NCBI GenBank assembly: GCA_010909165.1
Contig: VJWM01000351.1
Coordinates: 1 to 44,712 of the forward strand
Reading direction: 5' to 3'
Origin: Anthoceros angustus
Lineage: Eukaryota > Streptophyta > Anthocerotopsida > Anthocerotales > Anthocerotaceae
DNA length: 44,712 bases
Positions 32,071 through 43,959 of the stretch are shown here, piece after piece (the stretch's first letter is position 1; each line of letters starts with the position of its first letter). The position numbers and the translations under genes were made by a program. Under the pieces are notes generated by a model, which was not told the DNA's origin, searched no databases, and saw nothing but the letters and a program-made list of their open reading frames with translations.

Positions 32071-32539
32071 TGGTCTCTCCTTTCACCTCACACTCCTAGT
32101 TAATGCTCGATTATGACACCCATTTTATAATTTTTCCCTCTTTGTGTTGCAACATGTGTTCCCCTCTCACACTATTTTATTCTTCCCTCTTGCTTTTCCT
32201 ACATGATGACAGAACTCTATCTCTCTCCCTGGTTGTCATTCTCTTTCCATTTTGCCTCCTTTGCATAGCTAAGCATTTATAATCTACCTTCCCTCTTCAA
32301 TGCACCCTTGTGTCCACATCTGGTTTTGTTTTAAGCTCCACATACAATTGAAAACTCTTGTTTTACCATTATGTATAGTAGGATTCTAGATTATTTATAT
32401 GTCTATCTATATATATGGTTTGCAGGCCCACTTGTTGTGTATATTCCTATATATATGATTGAAATACGTATTTATGTATGTATATATATGTATTTATACT
32501 TGTATATACTTGTAACCTAAACATAATATTATTTACCTA

Positions 32540-34200
32540 TGTCTAAGTTCGTGGGTGCGAGGCTCACTCTACGTTCGGAGGCAAGGAGGAGGCGGGGGAG
32601 AGGAGGAGGAGGAGAGGAGGAAGGGGAGAGGCAAGGAGGAAGGAGGAGGAGGAGAGGAGGAGGAGAGGAGGCGAGGAGGAAGGAGGAGGAGGGAGGCGAA
32701 AGGAGGGAGGGAGGATTATAAGGAGGAGGTGGAAGATGGAAAGAAGAGGAGCAAGAGGAGGGGAGAAGGAGGAAGAGGAGGGGAGATGGGAAGGAGGAGG
32801 AGGGAGAGGAAGGAGGAGGCCCGTTCCATCTTTGATTTCGATCTCAAATTTTCAGGTGATGCGTAACGTGTGACACACGCGTTGGTGAAGGGATGGTGGC
32901 GGGCGGGATCACGTGTACAGCCAAGCGGATCTTGTACTTGCGAGCATTGCAAGGTCGAGCCAAGACTTGTTCCAATCGTGATTTCCTCTCAAATTTTCAT
33001 TGCGTAACTAGCTAGTGTGATTTGATGTTAGACAAGGCGATAGGCAAGGAGGAAAAGGGGAGAGGATCGAGGTAGAGGAGGAGGAGGAGGAGGAGGAGGA
33101 GGAGGCGAGGAGGAAGGAGGAGGAGGAAGCGAAGGGCGAGGAGGAGATTATAAGGAGGAGGAGGGAAGATGGAAAGAAGAGGAGCAAGAGGAGGGGAGAG
33201 GGGAGGAAGAGGAGGGGAGATGGGAAGGAGGAGGAGGGGAGAGGGAAAGGAAGAGGAGGAGGCCCGTTCCATGTGATTTCCGTCTCAAATTTTCAGGTGA
33301 TCGTAACGTGTGACACGCGTTGGTGAAGGGATGGTGGCGGGCGGGATCACGTGTACCAAGCGGATCTTGTACTTGCAGAGCATTGCAAGGTCGTGCCAAG
33401 ACTGTTCCAATCGTGATTTCCTCTCAAATTTTCAAGTTGTAACTAGCTAGTGTGATTTGATGTTAGACAAGGCGATAGGCAAGGAGGAAAAGGGGAGAGG
33501 GATGGGGTAGAGGAGGAGGAGGAGGAGGAGGAGGAGGAGGAGGAGAGGAGGCGAGAGGAAGGAGGAGGAGGGAGAGGCGGGGAGGGAGATTATAAGGAGG
33601 AGGGAAGATGGAAAGAAGAGGAGCAAGAGGAGGGAGAGGGGAGGAAGAGGAGGGGAGATGGGAAGGAGGAGGAGGGGAGAGGGAAAGGAAGGAGGCCCGT
33701 TCCATGCTGTGATTTCAAGTAAAGACCCGTTCCATGCTGTGATTTCCAGTCTCAAATTTTCGTGATGCGTAACCCTGTGACATGATGTTGGTGAAGGGAT
33801 GGTGGCGGGCGGGATCACGTGTTCAACCAAGCGGATCTTGTACTTGAGCATTGCAAGGTCGCCAAGACTGTTCCAATCGTGATTTCCTCTCAAATTTTCA
33901 ATTGCGTAACTAGCTAGTGTGAATTGATGTTAGACAAGGCGATAGTAGCATGGCGGGGTGTCTCGTGTACATGTACAACTGCAAGTAGTTGCAAGGTCAG
34001 GCCAAGACCCATTCCATGCTGTTATTTCCTATCTCAAATTTTCAGCTCATGCGTAACCAGACTATGATGTGAAGTTAGGGAAGGCGATGGAAGAATGGCG
34101 GGGTCTCATGTACATGTATAGCTGCAAGGTGAGGCCAAGACCCATTCCATGTGATTTCCTACCTCAAAATTTTATTTGATGCGTAACTAGGGTGATGTGA
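32540..34200 (+). repeat. About 440-460-bp direct repeats with (GGA)-rich cores
   Basis: Three full units begin near 32578, 33036 and 33476 (GGCAAGGAGGA...). Each has a 210-245-base purine-only GGA/GGAGG core (about 32577-32820, 33041-33265 and 33480-33690). A shared flank follows, containing AGGCCCGTTCCAT, CTCAAATTTTCA, GAAGGGATGGTGGCGGGCGG, GATCACGTGT, GCGGATCTTGTACTTG and TTAGACAAGGCGATAGGCAA. Two shorter tail-only copies without the GGA core follow near 33900-34036 and 34037-34200. Long open frames here (Arg/Gly/Glu on plus, Pro/Ser/Leu on minus) reflect the repeat. Confidence 0.88.
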
Positions 34201-35148
34201 CATTAGAGAAGGCGATGTAGGCGGTCTTGGGTGAATAGGGGTGACAAGGATGCAGTAGGAGGGACGTTTGGAGGCGGATCCGGTCTTGTAGCACAAAGAA
34301 GGCGAGTGTCTTGTCACCGGCAAGTGAGACATGTGTTGAGTGTGGACGGTGAAAACAACGCAAGGGAGTGGAAGAGGGTGGCGAGGGAGGATAGGAGTGG
34401 AGCAACCAACAGCCATGGTCAAGGCAGGGCAAAAGGCGCGTCGGACATGAGGCGGTTGTCTAGGGAGAGAGAAGGAGGAGGACTTGGAGCCAAACAACCC
34501 CATGCCAAGATAGCAAACATGGGTCCGCGTAGCACAAACTCGTAGGCACAAAAGGCACGAGTGCTCAAGGACAAAAGCGGTAAAGCGTGCGTGGACGTGT
34601 ACAAAGTATGTACGTTATCCGTGACGTATATGCTTATTTTATACAAAATAGAATATGACCGTATATCACGAAATTACCGTATAGTATATATCACCATGAA
34701 CAATATATGTGTATTTTAAGAAATTCGTACATGTATTTATGTACATGTATTATATGTATATTATGATGTATTTATGTGTATTCATAGTATCGTGGAACTA
34801 CTAAGTAAAACTAGGTATTCCATAGGGTAATAGTAGTAAAAGGAGGAAGGTAGATGGGGAGGAGGTTTGGTACCAAGCCTCCAAAAGTGTTACAAGACTT
34901 TTCTTGTAACACTTTATATGTTGCAATCTTGTTGCAATCTTGAGAGAGGACAAAAGCACCTCTCACTTCATCTCAACATAATTGCAACACCATTGCAACA
35001 TGGTTGCAACAAACGCCTCCGGTTGGTTTCCAAGCCAAAGTGTAACAAGAGGCCCAAAAGTTACATGACCCCAAAATTGCAACATAAGTGTTACATCCAG
35101 GGTCCAAATCTTAACATAAAGTGTAACATGGGTGCTATTTCTAGTAGG

Positions 35149-36550
35149 GATTTCGGGCCTTAACTCCGCTTATCTCCCTCTCCAGACGGGGCAACTGCTC
35201 CGCGTGGGTTCGCCAGCCCTTCTCCATCTCGGCGCCCCGCCTCCTGTTCCATCGCCGCCTCCGTCCGGGCCAACAGAGCTGGAGCAGCTCTATTTCCGCT
35301 TCCTGCTGCCCGAACGCCCCGCATCTACCATTCCTCTCAATGGTAGTTTGCCGCGGCCTCAAGGTCTCCTGCGGTCTTCCATCTCCCCCGCCGCTTCCAC
35401 CTCACGGAGCCGAGTCGAGATCCTCCATCTCCTTGTCGCGGGCTTCACAGGCTGGGCCGCGCTTGCTCCGCGCGCCCTGCATCTTCGTGCGTGGAGGCGC
35501 CATTCTCGCTCAAGTCTTGGACTCTCGTTGAGAACCCTTGCGCCGACGCTGCCTTGGGTTGTAACTCCAAGGTGTCCTGTTGCCTCCGCCTCGGCCTCCT
35601 TCTACCTCCTGCAGTGCGTACAGGGTCCCGATTTCGGTGCTGGCCTCTAGTGTTTCGCTCGGCCAGTCTGTGCTGCTCTCGCTTTGCCGCCTGGCCTTCG
35701 ATTGGCCGTGGCTACTCCACCGCCTCCCTCCACGCCCGATCACGCTGATAGTGATCGCGGTGGCTTGCCGGCCGCCTCGCCACCTTCACCGAGCTTCTCG
35801 CTTGGCTCTGGTCTAGAGTGCCTCCGCCAGGTCCCGAGCTCCTCCGCTTGCGCCCGGCCTCTTCCGCCTCTCGCGCTACCCTCCGCAGAGGTCCTCAGCT
35901 TGGGCCTCCTTAGCTGCTTAGCTCCTCCACTGAAGGAATTTAGTCCGTCCTTGCGGATGGACGAGACCCCTCTCGCCTCCCGGCGCTTCCTTCCTCAATT
36001 CGCCGAGAGCCCTTCCTCCTTGCCTCACAGGCCCCCTCCAAGCCTCCTGGAGGAGTACCATGCGCCTGGTGGCTTCTACCTCCGGGTCTTCTCGGCCATC
36101 CCGCAGAGACCCCAAAGCATACCGTCCATGACGGTAGCCAGACCCGCCGTGGTTTCTTCCACGGCCGCCACCGTGAGGCTCCACAAAGTCCGTAGTGGAG
36201 CCGCATTCATGTCCGCCAGGACCTCCCACAGTAGTCCGGAGTAAGTCCCATGGGTTCTCGGACCTAATCGGGACCCTTAGGTCCCGAGTCTTTGAGCTCG
36301 AGCTTCACCCTCCTTGGCCTTGGCGAGCTCCTTCTCCGCCTTTTCTCCACGGGGCTGAGGAGGTGAGGGGTCCGGAGCAAGCCCTTTGCCCCTTCACAGC
36401 CGGAGGCAGGCCCGGCTCCGGTGCAGGCTGCGGTGTCCTCTGCTCCTCAGGGCGTCCCTTCGCCTCCTTACACTTCCTCCGCTTCTTGCCGCTCAGGTAG
36501 GCGAGGGTAGTCTTGGCACCGTCTGAGGTGCCTGTGCGCGACTTCTTGGC
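35149..36550. other. GC-rich interval, possible minus-strand gag-like relic
   Basis: Minus-strand frames near 36210-36080 read MNAAPLRTLWSLTVAAVEET and then GLATVMDGMLWGL, an alpha-helical stretch without a diagnostic motif. Position just inside the LTR-like segment at 36555 would fit a gag. Plus-strand frames to 187 codons are Pro/Ser/Leu-rich and look composition-driven. Confidence 0.25.
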
Positions 36551-36554
36551 CAGC

Positions 36555-36605
36555 GGGCGCACAATCCCAGTGTCGTTGTAGGAAGGGTCCGTTCCCGAGA
36601 TGGTC
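36555..36605 (-). repeat. LTR-related fragment shared with the gypsy LTRs
   Basis: GCGCACAATCCCAGTGTCGT then TGTAGGAAGGGTCCGTTCCC closely matches the segment at about 27510-27560 and the one near 30005-30050 in the two gypsy LTRs. This shows a third, more diverged copy of the LTR family in the same orientation. Its remaining extent is unclear. Confidence 0.55.
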
Positions 36606-37019
36606 TCGTGCTTGTCTGCCCTGAGCTCTACGACCTATCGCCTGAGCGGACTTCATCAGAGATTTGGGTCGGCGCCAGCTCCACAACCCTAAGTGTGTGC
36701 CCTCCACAACTCGTCGGACCGGTAGCAGCGACCAGGACCTTCCCACAAACCCCCGCCTTCAGTTTCTCGATTCTACCTGGAGCAGGTTTAACGACGTTCC
36801 TTCGCCGCCCACGACTTAGCGCCCAGCGCTCCCTCAACTCTGCTCGGCCACAACTCCACCTCAACACACACGCCGTAACACGACCCTTCTCCCTTATCCA
36901 TTTCCAGCTAGTAGTCACAACACCAACACACCGATGTATTCACACCGGGCCGCCTTTGCCCCTTTCCTTCCTACCGTTCTGCGGGTAGCTTTGCGACTGC
37001 AACCCCACTCCAAGCAGTG

Positions 37020-37610
37020 ACCTCCAAGGATGGCTCCGCCTGACAGGTCACCCCAAGCGCCTCCTAATCCCCTCCGAAGCCCTTCACGTTATGCGGAGAA
37101 GTGGCTTCAGCCCCACATCCACGACCTCGGTTCCATCAGCCTCAAGGATGGCTTCCGCCCAATGAGTCACCCCTAAGCGCCTCCTAATCCCCTCCGGCTG
37201 CACTTCACGTTAGAAGTGGCTTCGCACCTGCATCCCCGACCTCAGTTCCAGCCTCAAGGATGGCTTCCGCCTGACAGTCGCCAGCGCCTCCCATCCTCGG
37301 CCGCTTCACGTTGAGAAGTGGCTTGCATGCATCCCCACCTCCTCCGCCTCCAAGGATGGCTTCCGTGACAGTCACCCCAAGCGCCTCCTAATCCCCTCCT
37401 GCTTCACGTTGCGGAGAAGTGGCTTCACTGCATCCCCGACCTCCGTTCAGTGACCTCCAAGGATGGCTTCCGCCAAAGCAGTCGCCCCCAAGCGCCTCCT
37501 AATCCCCTCGGGCACTTCACGCTCGGAGAAGTGGCTTCATGACTACATCCCCACGCCTCAGTTCCAAGACCTCCAAGGTTAGTCTCAGAAATCACCCGCG
37601 AGCACCTCCC
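37020..37610 (+). repeat. Tandem array of about 96-118-bp units
   Basis: Units marked by AAGGATGGC start at 37026, 37144, 37256, 37352 and 37459, with a partial copy at 37575. Each includes CCAAGCGCCTCCTAATCCCC (or a shortened form), CTTCACGTT, GAGAAGTGGCTT and GCATCCCC(G)ACCTC. Unit length varies by small indels. Confidence 0.88.
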
Positions 37611-37959
37611 GAGCTCGGTCCGACCCAGTGCACCCATCAAGCGTGTTGCGGAGCTCGTCACGAGCTCTAAACACATCCCTCTACCACCAATTAATCTGCA
37701 CGGTGGCGGAACTCACTCCGCTCCTCGAGCACAAGGCAAGAAGCACGGAGCGCGAAGATGCGGATAGTGCCGTCTTGGGCCTTGAGCCTTCCCATATACT
37801 CCCATACCTAACCTAACCTTTATGCTTGTAACCCTCCTGCTATGTATGTACTAACCCATTAGTAGTAACCGGGCGTAGCTCATCACTGCGCCCGGACTTC
37901 TTGCACCACTTCCAAAGCAGAGATCCATGCGAGCGATGCCACCAAACCTAACCACCCGG

Positions 37960-38290
37960 CACCACTCGGTCGGACCGCCCGGGCGGACCACTCCGTGACC
38001 TATGAGGGCCGGACCACCCACTGACCTCGCCCGGATACCCCTCCGTCGGACCTGAGACCGACCACTCGTCGGACCTAAGACGGACCACTCCATCGGACCT
38101 CGCCGGATGACCTCGTCGGACCTCGACGGACCACTCCGTCCGGACCTCGCAAGGACGGACCACTCCATCGACCTCGATGACCACTCCGTCGACCCCGCCC
38201 GATGATGACCACTCCTCGCCGGACGGACCTTTTCTTTGGACCTCGCCCGACAGACCACTCCGTCCTCCAACGGACCGAGGGTCAGGGATT
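37960..38290 (+). repeat. GGACC-rich short tandem array
   Basis: Variants of GGACCACTCCGTC and GGACCTCG(CC) alternate about every 20-30 bases, with frequent small indels. The long minus-strand frame here is rich in SGP/EW-type residues dictated by the repeat. Confidence 0.75.
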
Positions 38291-38299
38291 GGCGTCCGC

Positions 38300-39950
38300 C
38301 GAAATGGCCGCTGGCTAACTCCTCCCTATCCCTCTTATAAAGAACGACCAAAAAAAGCGCCAATACGGACATGATTTGGCACTCCACAGCGTTGGTAGAC
38401 GCTGCCTTGCTCTCTGCTCTCCTGGTCCCGCGGGCCCGCTGGTGGGTTGTGGCCGGTGGCTGGCTATTGGAGTTGGGGCGCCGCCGCCTGGGCACTCGCA
38501 CCAAAGGAGGGAAGCGATTTCTCCCATACTTCCCCGGGTGGTGAGGGGGTCCGCCTGCACGTATGGAGTCCGACCCTCCGCCGCTCCTCCGGTCCGCTTT
38601 GGCCTTCGAGGGTTTGCCCCCACCTCGGGCGCCTTGCCCGCCCACTTCCCAAGGGCCTCCCTTTCCGAGCGCCAAGCTCTCCCTCCTTCAGAGCTCAAAT
38701 GTCCCCATACATGGATCGTGTATGGGGATGTGATGGCGAGGCTTCGCCTCCCGAGCTTGGGCCTCCTCGACTAAACCGGCGAAGATAATCCTTCCCCCGC
38801 CTCTCTTCCCTCAGAGCGCATGCAGAATACTAATAGTTATCACCAAGGTGATCCACCTTGGTGAGGTGTTCCAATGGACAATGATCCGGCTACCGCCTTA
38901 CTCGACCGCCAAAGCAGTCGGATATCAACCAGCTGGTGGTCCTCTCTGCCTGTGCCTCAAAGATCGCTGCTGCCGCCCTATCTTCCCCTTCGCCTTGAGG
39001 GGCCCGCACCACACCCCTTCTTCCTCCTTTGGGCGGTAGGTCCCTGACCTCCAAGGTCCATCGCCTGGTCCTCCCGAGGTTCTTGACCGCAACCTCCTTG
39101 TTGACCGCCGCCAACATCTTCCCGGCGAACTCCCGACCAGAGTGACGCCGAACGCCCGCACTGCCGAACACATCCAGTGCCACCTCCACTAATTCTCCCG
39201 CCTCCGCCAGGCCCAAAGTCCGGATAGCGCCGGTCACAATGTTGCGCCCACGAGGTTCCATGGCTCCCAAACTTCCGCAGGCTTTTGGGTGCCATCGCCT
39301 TCGCCTCCTCGCCGTAGCCGACCGAGTTCACCGCACGATGCGCCTCGCCGCTCGCCTCCAACCCCGGCTGAACCACGCCGAAGGTGCTTGGGCGCCAAAG
39401 AGATAGCGCCAGAGAGCCGGGAGCGCAAGAGATCGAATTGTCTCGAGGTCACAGCGACCTTCCTTCGCGCCGGAGTAACTGGGCGGAAGGCGCTCGTCCA
39501 GAATCGCGAGGTCTCGCATGGCTTATTTCGACCTTACGCCCGCTTACTCGCTTTACGCCTGCCTTACGCCGCCACGACTGCCCACGCCGCGGGCGTGAAT
39601 ACCGCTATAACGGCCCTCGGCTACGGCCTGCCACTGCATGCCCGACCTCCACTGTGGCTGGCCCACGGGGCGCCTAGTCCGTCTCACGGCTCAACTTCTA
39701 AGTTATCCGCGATTTATCCCGCTTTGACTGGAGTGGGTCCGGACTTATCCTGCCCCGACGTAGTCCCCGCCATAGTAGGTCCGGCACGTTGCCCACTCGA
39801 GTCCGAGTATACTCCGAGTGCAACCGAGTGCTATCCATGCTTATTCCTCCTTTTCCGCCTTATTTTATCCTCCGCTCCTACGAAAAAAACAAAACCCTAC
39901 TTATTTCTTAATCCCCAAGGGAAGTCCGTAGTCCACATGTTCACAAGGCT
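38300..39950. other. GC-rich interval, tentative minus-strand LTR-element relic
   Basis: No gene is certain. On the minus strand near 39396-39380 the string TTTGGCGCCCAAGCACC resembles a primer binding site. Below it, frames read RNIVTGAIRTLGLAEAGELV and AGKMLAAVNKEVAVKNLG, a gag-like helical stretch without a diagnostic motif. If this is right, 39400-39950 would hold an LTR, but I could not match it to another copy. Confidence 0.25.
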
Positions 39951-39953
39951 GAG

Positions 39954-40300
39954 GTGTGGGAAGAAACCGAAGAACTAACAAGGGAGGAAATTCCGGACGC
40001 AGAAGAGGCGGATGCTTGCCTGTATGTCAGGAGCACAAGGCAATTGACACAAGCGCTGACACGGGAACATCTCCGGCAGAGAGTGGTTCAGGAGTGTCCC
40101 TTAACGCACGAGTGCCCAGAAAACAGCATACCGAAAACGCTAGTTTTGAATCCGGCCAAGCTGCGGGTCAACAACAAGGTGATTCGGTGGAAGGTGGGAG
40201 GACGGGCATTCATCTCATGGAACTTTGCTCGGGATCAGTGGAGCGGTGTTGAGCGGCATTCGGATAAAGAAATACACATGTGTCGAATCGGATGAAAGGC
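39954..40300 (+). pseudogene. Protease-like segment of the plus-strand gypsy relic
   Basis: The frame reads LRVNNKVIRWKVGGRAFISW and then NFARDQWSGVERHSDKEIHM. In related elements this place holds a VDSGA-x-x-NFIS motif with the catalytic Asp. Here KVGGRAFIS aligns to it and the Asp-Ser/Thr-Gly is gone. The assignment rests on position before RT and on this single motif. Confidence 0.4.
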
Positions 40301-41058
40301 GTGGTGGGGACTAGAATCATGCGGATGCAAGGAACACGCATTGATTAGTAGAGAAGCGATCAAGGGATGCCAAAGCCGGTTACCTGCAGACATCTTGTTA
40401 GTGGGAAAGCGTCAAATTGATGCCCTTGGATGCAAGGTGGATATGTTGATTGTGTTAGAATGCGAGGAACTTTTCGAGCCGTGGCTCGCAATGGCATGGA
40501 ATTAGCAGTCATCCCGATTCGAGGAAGTGCAAGCGACCAACCCTTCCTGCTGGTACCTACCGAAAACGCGTGTGGTGCATTCGACGCGTGAAGACGTCCG
40601 GAAACAACACGGCAACCCGTAGGACCGGCTGAGAAGAATTCATTGTGTGACGCCGTGCAGCACGGTTCATATGCACATCGGGCGAAGCTTCCGGACCAAT
40701 GTTGGCGGTGACATCCACGAGGCATCACCGCTGATTGCAACGCTATGTAAAGGACATTCGGGTCGGGCTAATGCCACAAGCTGCACGTAAGGGAGATAAA
40801 GTACCCCATTATCCGATTGAACGAGGTGGGAAAGCCAAGAAGGCGTGGCCCACACTCGTAAGACCGGCAATCTATGCGTTTAGGAAAGGGGAGAAGGCAT
40901 GGTCTTACAAAGGAAATGAAGTAGGAGCCAACGAGCAACAGAGGGAACGCGTTAGCCATGGACGGTGATGGCACTTGCACGCTGTGTGTGGAATCGCCCG
41001 ATGCGAGTTGATCGGGCAAGCCACATGACTTGCATGCAATGGTTGATCAACTGCGGGT

Positions 41059-41830
41059 TTGGCGTCTGAGATAGCCATGAGCCGTGAGAATGGGGAGCCA
41101 GATCGTGAAAGTGAACTTACCTCCGCCTCGAAGAAACAAGAACGTGCCGCCAACACAGCAGCCTCTGCTACTTTGCCACGAGAAAGGAACTATGAGAATG
41201 CGGTCGATGATTGGCAGATATGTGAAGATTTGCAACCAGCTGAACGACAGAGGATCCGAGACATGTTACTCAGAAATCGTGGTACCTTCGCGTTCAGTTG
41301 GGCCGAACTAGGGCAATATGACCGTATCAAGTTCAAGATCACTACCACCACCAATGAACCCTGTTCAAGAAGACACAAACTAAGTCCCATGGAATGGGAC
41401 ATCAGACAAGCGGTGCAAGGAACTAGCCTAGGCTAATCAAGTCAACATCGCAATATCCGCAGCTCCTTTGCCACTCAAGAAGGATGAACATGGGGAATGG
41501 AAGGATAGGAGAATGTGGGGACTAGAGCTCGAATGAAATAACGCCCATGGAGCGGTATCCCATGCCCACGTTTGATGAGATCTTTGACGCCATTGGTGAA
41601 GCCAAGCACTTCACCACCCTTGACTTTCGATCCGGGTTCAATCAGATAGTGATTGAGGAGGAGGACAAGTGCAAGACAGTTTTGGGGCAAGAGCGCTATG
41701 GGAATGGGAGACCATGCCGTGATTGAAGAATGCATCCATATATTTTCAACGCGGTGACTTGGAATTGCAAGGGTGGCGTCAAGTGTTACATCGATTACAG
41801 TGTTGACAATAACTGGAGGAACACATTGAG
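41059..41830 (+). pseudogene. Pre-RT and reverse transcriptase relic, plus-strand gypsy
   Basis: The frame 41059-41436 gives LQPAERQRIRDMLLRNRGTF and then AFSWAELGQYDRIKF, followed by RRHKLSPMEWDI, the segment that precedes RT in plant gypsy polyproteins. After a frame change, PLPLKKDEHG and then YPMPTFDEIFDAIGEAKHFT precede TLDFRSGFNQI (motif A). Near 41788-41799 the frame gives YIDY where YIDD is expected, so a catalytic Asp is lost. The fingers and palm between them have several breaks. Confidence 0.75.
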
Positions 41831-42289
41831 CACTTAGAGGTGCTGCAGCGGCCAACTGGATTGAAGGCCCATCCCAAGAATGCAAGTTCGCAGGGGAGAT
41901 TGAATACCTAGGGCACAAGATTGTGCCGGGGCCGCCACAATTGGCCAAAGTACAAGCGATGAGTCTCATGCCCGGACCAAAGGATGTGGCCTTGAGGGCG
42001 TTCACAGGCTTGGTGAACTATTATCCCGGTTTGTAAGGGACATGAGCAGAACTCAAGCCACTATATGAGCTACTCAAAAGGGAAACTCGGTGGCAGGGAG
42101 GAGCAAGAGCAAGCGTGGCAGAGTTGAAAGAGCGGCGAGAGGTAATGCTTAAGAGGCCCAACCGACAGCCCTTCGTCCCATACACGGATTGGAGGTCAGA
42201 GGCATGCCGTGCGCCCGGCAGATGAGGAAGGAAGAGAGCGGGTTGTGGCGTGCGGCAGGTCGAATAACACCGCGAGGCCAAATATTCGC

Positions 42290-42720
42290 CTTATGAAGGG
42301 GAGTGCCTTGCAGGGGCCTTACACTTAGAGTATACCTATTTGGTCGAAGTTTTCAGTTGGTCACGGATCACCAGCCATTACACTGGCTGATGACCAATAT
42401 GAAGCTAAGCGGGAAGCTTGCCAGGTGGGCTCTCCTGCTATCTGAGTATGATATGCAAATTGTGCACCGCGCTGGAAAAGTACACCTCAACGCCGATGGG
42501 CTCAGCAGGAACCCGATGTGTGGGGCAGAAGATACCATTGGGGCGAGACAAGACTTCGGATCTGTGCAACATTTGCCCAGTGGGTATTTGGCGATGCTAT
42601 CCTTGGAGTCAGGCAGTGATCAACAGCCGTCAGAAGGAGGTCGAGATATATGGAAGCTCGAGCATGCCATTCAATATGGGATGGGCATGTGTGTGGACAC
42701 AATGTCACTCCGGTAATGAC
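42290..42720 (+). pseudogene. RNase H relic, plus-strand gypsy
   Basis: The frame open from 42303 to 42716 gives YLFGRSFQLVTDHQPLHWLM, then KLSGKLARWALLLSEYDMQI and VHRAGKVHLNADGLSRNP. These are the C-terminal hallmarks of gypsy RNase H (TDH-x-x-L, then LARW, then H-R-x-G-x-x-N-x-ADGLSR). The upstream acidic residues of the domain are in degraded sequence. Confidence 0.8.
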
Positions 42721-42819
42721 GATTGCTCGCTATACATACAAAGACGGCAAGGTATGTGGTTGATCGAGGGGTGAGGGAGGTGCCACCGTCGGGGAGCGAA
42801 GATCACTAGTGACCAAGAT

Positions 42820-43700
42820 ACATAACGTTGGGGCATTTTGGTGCCAAGAGAACACATCACATGTTGAAAAGTACATACTTTTGGTCGTATGCGGATGTAG
42901 AGCAAGTGGTTTGCATGTGATGCGTGAAGGCGAGGTTCAACGTGATGTGGTGCTACATTCACGCCCATCGGGACTATTCTTTCGGTGGTCACTTGATTTG
43001 ATGCCCGAATTGCCGCGACCAAGCAAGGCAACAAGCACGCATGTTGATGATAGAGCACTTTTCAAGTGGGTGGAACTAGCCTTTCTCCCGGTCGAGCTCC
43101 ACGCATACGCCCGCCAGCGTTCAGCAGTTCGCAGAGCGGAAGGCGTGAGGTGTTGGACCAAGGCAATGAGTTCGCGGTGAGTTCCAAGCATTGTCGGATC
43201 GGAGCTTGATACCACCGCCGCACATCTCGGATCATCCTCGTCGACGATTGGCGTAACGGCAAACTTTTAAGGGCGCCGCAAATAATCGCACCGAGGTTGA
43301 GACCGATTGGGATGAGTTGTTGCCATATGTTGCATTAGGATCAGGATCGGTGTGCTTTGGGCAACTTCAGCCCATATTTCATCATGTTTGGGCGGAATCT
43401 TTGTCACATGCCAAACATTGTGGCGTAGACCTATTCTAAACCGAGATTGGGGCAATCCGGAGGAATGTTTCTGAATTACAAAATCGCCCAAGTTGTTTCA
43501 ATGGTAATTCCCATGGCCATGGATAACCCATTGCCATTGCCTTGTCCAACTCGATATGCCTTTACGCCGAGGTGGCTCATGGAAACCCAAGGCGAGGAAA
43601 TTCAAGTAGGGGACTTTGTTATTTACAACACCGACCATCGCACGTTGGATGTAAGCCTTTGGGCGCTTGATTTTGCGGTGGTGAATGTGGGTGAGCAGTG
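42820..43700 (+). pseudogene. Integrase relic, plus-strand gypsy
   Basis: Frames read GAKRTHHMLKSTYFW (zinc finger region) and FFRWSLDLMPELPRPSKA (core, W-S-x-D with the first catalytic Asp position), then KWVELAFLP. Near 43300 they give EVETDWDELLPYVAL, the stretch after the catalytic Glu region. The core is interrupted by stops near 43180 and 43270. Order and spacing support integrase following RNase H. Confidence 0.65.
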
Positions 43701-43776
43701 TCATTGAATTGGAAGGTCGGGACGGACGACGCTGTGGAAGAACACATGCGTCACTTGGCACCATGCCACTTGGAAC

Positions 43777-43959
43777 TTGGACACGAGGACTCGCCCATGT
43801 GCATGGAAACCACCAATTGACTTGCCTTGCGAACTTTGTGGCCACATTACGGACCCGGAGCTGGGTAGATGCAAGCTTTGGTGTTCCATACAAGTGTGCA
43901 ACGGATGCAACACGGTTTTTTGTCCACATGTGGACATGTTATTGAAGGAAAAATTTTAA
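43777..43959 (+). pseudogene. Cys-rich C-terminal tail of the plus-strand gypsy relic
   Basis: This open frame reads LPCELCGH ... GRCKLWCSIQVCNGCNTVFC and then PHVD. The C-x-x-C, C-x-x-C spacing suggests a zinc-binding module of PHD or ribbon type appended after integrase. Whether it belongs to the element or is an acquired segment is unclear. The last zinc ligands cannot be assigned with confidence. Confidence 0.4.

Larger units (their letters stand above)
31613..35148. mobile_element. Element bounded by 22-23-bp inverted repeats, CACTA-like non-autonomous candidate
   Basis: The left end reads CCTACTAGAAATGGCAGCCC then ATG (31613-31635). The reverse complement of 35127-35148 reads CCTACTAGAAATAGCACCCA then TG. 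They match at 21 of 23 aligned positions. Subterminal regions on both sides carry repeated TTGCAAC/GTTGCAA and TGTAACA/TGTTACA words (31640-31870 and 34880-35130). CACTA elements have subterminal motifs of this kind, and many begin CACTACTAGAAA. Here both ends read CCTACTAG, so the second C/A step differs. I see no transposase and no clear 3-bp target duplication. The interior holds AT-rich minisatellites and GGA-rich cassettes. Confidence 0.6.

Noticed and set aside
32539-33893. Long Arg/Gly/Glu-rich (plus) and Pro/Ser/Leu-rich (minus) open frames
   Set aside because: They are direct translations of the GGA-rich repeat, present in several frames and on both strands, and have no independent support as genes.
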